Source: Nicotiana tabacum
Lineage: Eukaryota > Streptophyta > Magnoliopsida > Solanales > Solanaceae
Direction of reading: 5' to 3'
Assembly (NCBI RefSeq): GCF_000715075.1
Contig: NC_134088.1
Span: 1,798,001-1,862,000 of the forward strand
Length of the DNA stretch: 64,000 bases
Shown here: in pieces, positions 55,949-64,000 of the stretch
How the letters are laid out: each line of letters starts with the position of its first letter
Numbering within the stretch: position 1 is the stretch's first letter
Notes under the pieces: model-generated
The model's database searches: none
What the model was told of the DNA's origin: nothing
What the model saw: the letters and a program-made list of their open reading frames with translations, nothing else
Translations under genes and position numbers: made by a program

Positions 55949-58230
55949 TGTGATGACCCAAAAGGTCATCACTTGTTTTAAAATGAAATTCTGTGTTTCG
56001 AGGCCTTTAAAACCTCATTTAGCACCACCTCGATTTGCATGCGCAGTCCGGACGCGTAGCCGGAAAACTTATATGTGAAAATCTGTGAAAAATAATAAGT
56101 TTTGACTGTAAAATGAATTAATTTAACTTCGATCAATGTTTTGGGTAAACGGACCCGGACCCGTGATTTGATGGTCTTAGAGGGTCCGTAGGAAAATATA
56201 AGACTTGGGCATGGCCGGAATCAAGTTCCGTGGTCCCAAGCCCGAGAAATGAATTTTTTAAAGAAAATTATTTTCTGAAATTGTTTAAAGGATTTGGAAA
56301 TGAATTTTGATTAAAACATGTTGGTATCGGGCCCGTATTTTGGTTCCGGTGCCCGGTACAAGTCTTATATGTGATTTAAGATAACTTTGTGAAGTTTGGT
56401 AAGAATTGGAATTTAGACCTCGTTTTGGGGTCGCATTTCGAAACTAATTGCATATTTGGGCTCGTGGGTAACTTGGTGATCGGGTTTTGGTCCTAACATC
56501 GTATTTTGACCAAGCGGGCCCGGGGTTGATTTTTGACTTTTTGGGAAGAATGATTAGAAAGCTATAATTAAGCATTGGAATTGGATTGTTCAGCATTTAT
56601 TGATGTTATTGAGTCGATTATGTCTAAATACAATTGATTTGGAGTCGAATTCGAAAGGAACGGCGGTGTTTGAGGATTGAGCTGGCCATGGAAGTTCGAG
56701 GTAAGTGTTTGGTCTAACCTTAACTTGAGGGATTAGGAGTTGAGTCCTATTTGCTATATGATAATTGTTGAGTACGACGTATAGGCATGGTGACGAGTAT
56801 TTATACGTTGGCGTCAAGCATGCCCGTGAGTCTTATATTGTGATTTTCATGAATTTGTTATATTATCCATGCTTTAGAGTTGATTTCTATTTGTTGTGAA
56901 AAGCTTGTGGAAGGAATTTTGACCTTGAACATCGAGGAGCATTGGCTCAAGTTATATTACGAATTGTGAAAGTATATGAGTTGATTGAACCCCTTTGGAG
57001 CATTGGCTCAAGTGGTAAAGTGAGTTCTGAAGTAAAAGTGAATAAGAGAAAGGTATTATTAAATTGTTCCCTTGCCAAGATATTGTTGCTTTATTGGTTA
57101 TCTCTCTTGCCGGGATGTTGATATTATTGATGTTGCACCCTCTTCGGAACTTAATTGTTTAATTTTTGTTCCCTTGCCGGGATTCCTATTATAATCTTGT
57201 TTGTTACCTTGCCCCATTGTTTGTGATTGTTGTTTAGGTGAGTAAGAGTGTTAAAACACGAAGGGTGGTGCCGTGTATTGTTTGTTTTGTGACGATAGAG
57301 ATTAAAGCATGAAGGGTGATGTCGTGTACGATTGTGAGGAAAGAGTGTAAAGCACGAAGGGTGATGTCGTGCCGTATGATGTACCATTCCATGCCGATCT
57401 TATTGATTATATGGTGAGGAAAGAGTGAAAAGCACGAAGGGTGTTATCGTGCACACTTTTATTATATAATTTCTTTGGTGAGGATGAGAGTAAAAGCACG
57501 AAGGGTAATGCCGTGCATTTGTTGATTTCTGATTCTTTATTGATATCCGAGTTATGCTGTTCTTTCATTACTTGATGTCTTTCTATTCGGAATTGTTATC
57601 TCCCCCACAGCATGCTCCCACTCCCATTTTGACTAGTTATTTCTGTGTTTCTTTTCTGTTGTATATATTTTAACTGCACAAGTTTATTTGGTAGTCTGGC
57701 CTAGCCTCGTCACTAATTCGCCGATGTTAGGCTAGGCACTTACCAGCACATGGGGTCGGTTGTGCTGATACTACACTATGCACTATATGCAGATCCCGGA
57801 GCAGCTTTTGGACCGCAGTGTGGAGGCTACCTTCAGTCCACGTGGAGATCCAAGGTAGACCTGCAGGCGTCCGCAGGTCCTGGCGTCTCCCTCTATCCCT
57901 ATTTTCCTGTTTAATTTTCCTTATATTCCAGAACAGTGTATTATTATTTCTTCAGACTTTGTATGTAGTAAATCTTAGACCGTCTGTGACACTGTGACAC
58001 CAGATTTTGGGTGGTTGAGACTTAATTAATTGTAATAGATGCAAATTTCAGATATCTAATTGTTATCTTCCGCTTAATTATTTAAAGTTCCGTTGTTTTC
58101 ATGTTATCGCCTTATATTTGTTAAAAAGAAGTAATTTGATAATGAAATATGTAGTTAAGGATTGACTTTCCTAGCTCTCATTAGTAGGTGCCATCACGAC
58201 TCCCGAGGGTGGGAAATTCGTGTCGTGACA
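55949..58230 (+). repeat. 5' LTR of the chromovirus
   Basis: It runs from TGTGATGACC to TGTCGTGACA. Its first part matches 63440-63880 with about 8-10% difference plus indels. It carries a terminal inverted repeat TGATGACC/GGTCATCA (55951-55971), lost in the 3' LTR, and tandem small hairpins at 57257-57513. The frames in it are short and not convincing. Confidence 0.88.
57257..57513 (+). repeat. Five small hairpins in the chromovirus LTR
   Basis: Each has the loop core GAAGGGT flanked by complementary arms: ACACG/CGTGT (about 57257), GCATGA/TCGTGT with two wobbles, GCACGA/TCGTGC twice, and GCACG/CGTGC (about 57496). Spacing is 47-75 bp. Confidence 0.75.
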
Positions 58231-58233
58231 AGT

Positions 58234-58251
58234 TGGTATCAAAGCTCTAGG
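58234..58251 (+). other. Primer binding site of the chromovirus
   Basis: TGGTATCAAAGCTCTAGG lies three bases after the LTR. It fits the initiator-Met tRNA complement (TGGTATCAGAGC) with one change. Confidence 0.85.
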
Positions 58252-58425
58252 TTACATGGGTCTCATAGTTCACATACAAGCTTAGTAGAGTCTGAAGGAT
58301 CGGTACGGAGATGTCTGTATTTATTCCCAGAGGCTACAGAGTTAGGAAAAACTTCACATGTATTCTTCCTATTGTGTGATTTGGTTTCTCAATGCTAATT
58401 GAATTTCTACTCTGTTCTTTCACAG

Positions 58426-59990
58426 ATGGCGAGAACATGCGCTTCCTCATCCACTAACCAGCAGCCTGATCCCCCAGCAGCAGCTCCCACGAGGGGTAGA
58501 GGGCGAGGCCGAGGTAGGGGTAGAGCTTAGCCCCGAGCAGTAGCACCAACGGTGGAGCCTCAGGTTGACTTTGATGTTGAGGTTCCGGCCCCAGTAGTTC
58601 CGATGGGCCCAACTCAGGTCCCAGAGGGTTTATTGCCACCCCAGTTCTTCAGGATGCTCTGGTCCATCTAGTGGGCTTTATGGAGAGTGTCACCTGAGCG
58701 GGCTTGATTCTTGTAGCACCAGCCATCTCTCAGGCTGGAGGAGGAGCCTAGACTCCTACTACTCGCACTCCGGAGTAGGTAGCTCCCCAGATTCAGACTC
58801 CAGCGGTTTAGCCAGTTGGAGCAGTTTAGCCGGGTGTGGTAGCTCAGACCGGTGATGGAGCAGCTGTGTCTGCCAATGCTTTGTGGAGGTTGGATAGCTT
58901 TTCACTACTACTTTCAGCAGTGCATCTACTGAGGATCCCCAGGATTATCTAGATAGATGTCATGAGGTTCTCAGGAACATAGGGATAGTTGAGACCAATG
59001 GGGTCGAATTTGCCACTTTTCGCTTGTATGGATCCGCCAAGACTTGGTGGAGAGATTATTGCTTAGCTACACTAGCCGGATCGCCATCATTGACTTGGGA
59101 GCAATTTACACAGCTATTTTGGAGAAGCTTTTCCCCATTACTCAGAGAGAGGCCTATCAGAGGCAGTTTAAGCGACTCCATCATGGTTCTAACTGTTACC
59201 CAGTATGAGACCAGATTCATTAACTTGGCTTGTCATGCCCTTGTCATACTTCCCACCAAGAGAGAGAGGGTGAGGAGGTTTATTGACGGTCTTATTCAGC
59301 CGATACGTCTTCAGATGGCTAGGGAGGTTGGGAGTGAGATTACTTTTCAGGAGGCGGCCAATGTGGCCAGGAGAGTGTAGATGGTTTTGTCGCAGGGAGG
59401 TGGTCATGGGTCAAACAAGAGGCCCCGTCATTCAGGTAGATTCAGTGGTGCCTCGTCTGGGGGTAGAGATTCGTATGGTAGGGGCCATCCTCCTAGGCCC
59501 TTTCAGTCAGCACTTCAGGTTTCTCACAGTGCTTCAGGTGGTCGTGGTTCTCACATGCAGTATTCTGATCAGCAGCCCTACAGTGCACCACCAACTCCTA
59601 TCAGTGCACCGCCGCTTAAGAGTTTTCGGGGTGGTCATTTAGGTCATCAGGGCTAGCAGTCTCAACAGCCGAGGGCGTGTTACACTTGTGGTGATATGGG
59701 TCACATTGCTAGGTTTTTCCTCGAGCACCGAGTAGCTCTCAGCATCAGGGTTCCCGTGCCATGGTTCAGGCACCAGGTGTTCCATAGCCCGCCAACTAGC
59801 TAGAGGTGGGGGTAGAGGTGCTAAAGGTGGAAGTAGAGGTACTGGAGGTGGAGCTTAGGCCGCTAGAGGTGGAGGCCAACCACTAGCAAGCCATCCCAGA
59901 GATGTAGTTCAGGGTGGTGGGGCCCAACCCCGATATTATGTCCTTCCATCCAGGCCCGAGGCTAAGGCTTCAGATGTAGTTATTACAGGT
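58426..59990 (+). pseudogene. gag: Chromovirus gag pseudogene
   Basis: It starts MARTCASSS. An R/G-rich N terminus is followed by a capsid domain at 59024-59380 (GSAKTWWRDYC, FTQLFWRSFSPLLRERP, ARRV) and a basic G/S/Q-rich part. A zinc knuckle near 59672 (CYTCGDMGHIARF) has Phe for the last Cys. Stops at about 58528, 58669, 58696, 59378 and 59654, plus shifts, break it. Confidence 0.78.
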
Positions 59991-60333
59991 ACAGTTTTGG
60001 TTTGTGATAGAAATGCTTCAGTGTTATTTGATCCAGGGTTTACATACTTGTATGTGTCATCTTATTTTGCACCGTATCTGATCATGCCTAGTTCTTCTTT
60101 GAGTGATCCCGTTTATGCGTCTACACTGATGGGTGATTCTATTGTGGTAGATCGAGTCCATCGTTCTTGTATAGTTGTGATTGGAGGTCTTGAGACTCGT
60201 GTAGATTTGTTTCTTCTGGACATGGTTGATTTTGATGTCATATTGGGGATGAACTGGTATCACTTTACCACACTATCTTGGACTGTCATGCCAAGACTAT
60301 GACCTTAGCTTTATCAGGTTTGCCTCGTTTATA
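59991..60333 (+). pseudogene. pro: Chromovirus protease pseudogene
   Basis: The active-site region VLFDPGFTYLYVSSYFA has F where Ser is usual after D-P-G. The flap and the DVILGMNWY motif (near 60233) are visible. The frame stops at 60300-60302; homology continues for a short distance in another frame. Confidence 0.75.
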
Positions 60334-62040
60334 GTGGAGAAGGATCCTAGTCATTCTACCTGTAGTGTTATCTCTTATGTGAAGGCTCGGCGTATGGTCG
60401 AGAAGGGGTGTTTGGCCTATTTGGCATACGTTCGTGATTCTAGTGCTGAGGTTCCTTCTATTGATTCTGTGCCCATTGTTCGTGAGTTTCCTGAGGATTT
60501 TCCTTCAGACATGCCGGGTATGCCACCCGATAGGGATATTGACTTTTGCATTGATTTGGCTCCGGGCACTCAACCCATTTCTATCCCGTCGTATTGTATG
60601 ACCCCACCTGAGTTGAAAGAGTTGAAGGAGCAGTTGCAAGACTTGCTTGAGAAGGGTTTCATTATACCTAGTATTTCGCCTTGGGGTGCACCGGTGTTGT
60701 TTGTTGAGAAGAAGAACAAATCGATGAGAATGTGTACTGATTACCGGTAGTTGAACAAGGTTACAATCAAGAATAAGTATCCATTGCCGAGGATTGATGA
60801 TTTGTTTGATCAACTTCAGGGTGCCACGGTATTTTCGAAGATTGATTTGAGATATGGCTACCATCAGTTAAGGATTAGGGCATCTGATGTCCCTAAGATA
60901 GCTTTCTGCACTCGGTACAGGCAATTTGAGTTCTTAGTTATGTCATTCGGGTTGACAAATTCCCCCACAGATTTTATGGATTTGATGAACCGAGTGTTCA
61001 GGCCTTATTTGGATTCGTTCGTGATAGTCTTCATTGATGATATTTTGATTTATTCCCGCAGCCGGGAGGAGCATGAGTAGCATCTCAGAGTGGTTCTTCA
61101 GACCTTGAGAGATAGTCAGTTATATGCTAAGTTCTCGAAGTGTGAGTTCTGGTTGAGTTCAGTTGCATTCCTGGGTCATGTTGTATCAACAGAGGGTATT
61201 TAGGTTGATCCGAAGAAGATTGAGGCAGTCAAGAACTAGCCTAAACCAGCAACAACTACAGAGATTCGAAGTTTCTTGGGATTGGCAGGCTACTATCATC
61301 GGTTCGTTGAGGGGTTTTCGTCTATTGCAGCCCCGATGACCAGGTTAACCCAGAAAGGTGCCCAGTTCAGATGGTCGGACGAGCGTGAGGCGAGCTTTCA
61401 GAAGCTTAAGACAGCTCTGACTACCGCACCGGTGTTGGTTTTGCCCACAGGTTCAGGGCCTTATACAGTTTATTGTGATGCATCTCGCATTGGGCTCGGT
61501 GCAGTGTTGATGTAGGATGACAAGGTCATTTCCTATGCTTTGCGGTAGTTGAAGATTCATGAGAAGAACTATCCAGTTTATGATTTGGAGTTGGTAGCCA
61601 TTGTTCACGCATTGAAGATTTGGAGGCATTATCTGTATGGCGCGGCATGTGAGGTGTTTACGGATCACAAGAGTCTTCAGTATTTGTTCAAGCAAAAGGA
61701 TTTGAATTTAAGGAAGAGGAGGTGGTTGGAGTTGTTGAAAGATTATGATATCACTATCTTGTATCATCCGGGAAAGGCCAATGTGGTGGCCGATGCTTTG
61801 AGTAGGAAGTCAGCCAGTATGGGAAGTCTTGCTTATATTCCGATCAGTGAGAGACCACTTGCTTTGAATGTTCAGACTTTGGCCAATCAGTTCGTGAGGT
61901 TGGATGTTTCTGAGCCAAGCTGTGTGTTAGCTTGCACAGTCGCTCGTTTTTCGTTATTGGAGCATATTCGTGAGCGGCAATATGATGATCCCCATTTGTG
62001 TATCCTTAGAGACACGGTGCAGCACGGAGGTGCCAAGTAG
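60334..62040 (+). pseudogene. pol: Chromovirus reverse transcriptase and RNase H pseudogene
   Basis: RT motifs in order: [45 protein letters not shown] and the catalytic FIDDILIYS (about 61034-61060). RNase H has [42 protein letters not shown] and [10 protein letters not shown]. Stops lie at 60748, 61078, 61201, 61237, 61513, 61546 and 62038, all TAG; most stand where Q is usual. Confidence 0.85.
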
Positions 62041-63429
62041 GTTACCTTAGGTGATGATGGAGTTTTGAGGTTGCAGGGTCGAGTTTGTGTGCCTAATGTG
62101 GATGGGCTTCGCGAGTTGATTTTAGAGGAGGCCCATAGCTCCCGGTACTCTATTCATTCGGGCACCGCAAAGATGTATCAAGATTTGTGGCAGCATTATT
62201 GGTGGCGGAGAATGAAGAAGGATATCGTTGCATATGTGGCTCGTTGTCTGAATTGTCAGCAGGTTAAGTATGAGCATCAAAGTCCTGGTGGTTCATTCCA
62301 TAAGATTGATATTCCTAAGTGGAAGTGGGAGCGTATCACTATGGACTTTGTTGTTGGTCTCCACGGACTCAGAGGAAGTTCGATGCAGTGTGGGTTATTG
62401 TTGATAGGCTGACCAAGTCATCGCATTTCATTCCTGTGGTAGTCTCCTATTCTTCCGAGAGGTTAGCTGAGATCTATATCTGAGCTATTGTTCATCTTCA
62501 TGGTGTGCCCAAGTCTATCATTTCAGACCGTGGTTTGCAGTTTACCTCGCATATTTGGAGAGTAGTTCAGCGAGAGTTGGGCACACGGGTTGAGTTAAGC
62601 ACATCATTTCATCCTCAGACGGATGGGCAGTCCGAGCGGACTATTCAGATTTTGGAGGATATGCTCCGAGCTTGTGTCATTGACTTTGGAGGCTCGTGGG
62701 ATCAGTTTTTGCCTTTAGCAGAGTTTGCCTACAACAATAACTATCAGTCGAGTATCCAAATGGCTCCTTATGAGGCTTTATATGGTAGGCGATTGTCGGT
62801 CTCCGGTTGGATGGTTTGATCCGGGAGACGCTCAGTTGTTGGGTACGGATCTGGTTTAGGAGGCCTTGGACAAGGTCAGGATTATTCAGGATAGGCTTCG
62901 TACAGCTCAGTCCAGGCAAAAGAGTTATGCCGACCGCAAGGTTCGAGATTTGGCTTTCATGGTTGGTGAGTGGTTATTGCTTCGAGTGTCGCCTATGAAG
63001 GGCGTGATGAGATTTGGAAAGAAGGGAAAGCTTATACCTAGGTTCATTGGTCCGTTTGAGATTCTTGATCGAGTGGGAGAGGTGGCTTATAGACTTGCAT
63101 TGCCACCGAGCTTATCAGCTGTGCATCCAGTGTTTCATGTGTCCATGCTTCGGAAGTATCATAGCGATCCATCCCACATGTTAGATTTCAGCATTGTCCA
63201 GTTGGAAAAGGACTTGTCTTATGAGAAGGAGCCGGTGGCTATTTTAGACCGCCAGGTTCGTCAGTTGAGATCGAAGAGTTTTCCTTCTGTTCATGTTCAG
63301 TAGAGAGGTCAGCCTCTTGAGGCATCGACCTGGGAGTCCGAGTTTGATATGTGGAGCCGTTATCCCCATCTTTTCCCCGACTCAGGTACTTCCTTCTTCT
63401 GTCCATTCGAGGACGAACAATTATTTTAG
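62041..63429 (+). pseudogene. pol: Chromovirus integrase and chromodomain pseudogene
   Basis: Integrase zinc region: HSSRYSIHSG and CLNCQQVK (62138-62260). Core motifs: MDFVVGL (62341), SDRGLQFTS (62524) and the E of DGQSERTIQ (62623). The C-terminal part includes [20 protein letters not shown] chromodomain remnant at 63232-63384 keeps W (STWESE) but has TAG at 63301. Stops and shifts occur near 62410, 62481 and 62815-62860. The frame ends at 63427-63429, beside the PPT. Confidence 0.83.
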
Positions 63430-63439
63430 AGGTGGAGAA
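63428..63439 (+). other. Polypurine tract of the chromovirus
   Basis: AGAGGTGGAGAA is directly followed by the LTR start TGTGATGACC. Confidence 0.8.
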
Positions 63440-64000
63440 TGTGATGACCTTTTAAAATGAAATTCTGCATTCTAAGGCCTTAAAAACCTCATTTAGAACC
63501 ACCTCGATTTGCGTGTGCAGTCCAGGCGCGTAGCCGAAAAGCTTATATGTGAAAATCTAAGAAAAATGATAAGTTTTGAGTGTAAAATGAATTAATTTAA
63601 CTTCGGTCAATGTTTTGGGTAAACGGACCCGGACCCGTGATTTGACAGTCCCGGAGGGTCCGTAGGAAAATATGGGACTTAGGCGTATGTCCGGAATCGA
63701 GTTTCGAGGTTCCAAGCCTGAGAAATGAATTTTTTTAAAGAAAATTGTTTTCTGAAATTGTTTAAAGGATTTGGAAATGAATTTTGATTAGAACATGTTG
63801 GTATCGAGCCCGTATTTTGGTTTCGGCGCCCGGTACAGTTCTTATATGTGATTTAAGATAACTCTGTGAAATTTGGTAAGAAACGGAATCCGTTTGACGT
63901 GATTCGGACCGTAAATGCAAAGTTTGATGCTTTAAAAAGTTTTGAAAAATTCCATGGATTTTGAGGTTTAATTCGTTGTTGTTGAGGTTCTTTTGGCGAT
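63440..64000 (+). repeat. 3' LTR of the chromovirus (cut by window edge)
   Basis: It matches the first part of 55949-58230 but lacks about 17 bases after TGTGATGACC, which removes the right arm of the terminal inverted repeat. From about 63885 it departs from the 5' LTR, so one of the two LTRs carries an internal deletion or replacement. Confidence 0.85.

Larger units (their letters stand above)
55949..64000 (+). mobile_element. Tekay/Del-type chromovirus (gypsy), decayed
   Basis: A 2282-bp LTR, Met-type PBS, gag, protease, RT, RNase H, integrase and chromodomain remnant lie in the canonical gypsy order, followed by a PPT and the start of the 3' LTR. It inserted into the LTR of the minus-strand Tat element; CCCGG at 55944-55948 may be the 5-bp target duplicate. 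Many in-frame stops show it is dead. Confidence 0.88.

Noticed and set aside
1..64000. Host protein-coding genes
   Set aside because: Every frame with recognisable domains belongs to a retroelement; remaining frames are short or repeat-derived.

Overview
This window is plant nuclear DNA made almost entirely of transposable elements. The repeat types (Ogre/Tat LTR elements, an Au-like SINE, a Stowaway MITE, a DUF4283 LINE ORF1) suggest a eudicot, most likely Solanaceae; that placement is inference from family resemblance. I find no host protein gene, rRNA, tRNA or CRISPR.

Layout. (1) 1-31392, + strand: a head-to-tail tandem array of a giant Ty3/gypsy Ogre (Tat clade) element. Internal copy A (cut by the window edge, 1-9246) is followed by a shared LTR (9247-13231), internal copy B (13232-27407) and a terminal LTR (27408-31392). 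LTR-B-LTR is a structurally complete 22.1-kb Ogre: PBS, ORF1, gag, protease with G-patch, a 181-nt intron, RT, two RNase H domains, integrase, and a long 3' UTR with hairpin repeats and a 41-bp minisatellite. Both copies share one gag/pro frameshift and one stop between RT and RNase H, so neither is autonomous. (2) 31393-32465: a copia-type gag remnant with its 249-bp 3' LTR and no pol; the Ogre array sits inside it. (3) 32466-40739: a DUF4283 LINE-ORF1 pseudogene (+), a 5'-truncated LINE ORF2 (-), a Helitron-like 3' end touching a Stowaway MITE, two AT-rich tandem repeats and an Au-like SINE. (4) 40740-55948, - strand: an older, decayed Tat/Ogre-like element with a 4.76-kb 3' LTR, the same domain order and the same intron position. 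Its 5' LTR is cut at 55948 by (5) 55949-64000+, + strand: a decayed Tekay/Del-type chromovirus with a 2.28-kb 5' LTR; its 3' LTR runs off the window.

How the parts work together. The Ogre LTR carries promoter-like signals. Splicing of the pro-RT intron would join Gag-Pro to RT-RNaseH-INT, giving two product classes from one transcript. The most unusual material is non-coding. Both Tat-type 3' UTRs and the chromovirus LTR carry tandem hairpins whose stems differ between copies in compensatory ways. A second hairpin family recurs at ORF boundaries in both Tat elements. A 15-nt stretch of the Ogre 3' UTR is an exact complement of the PBS-leader junction.

Apparent order of events: the copia and chain (4) are old, element (5) inserted into (4), and the Ogre array is young (about 0.5% LTR difference counted by eye).
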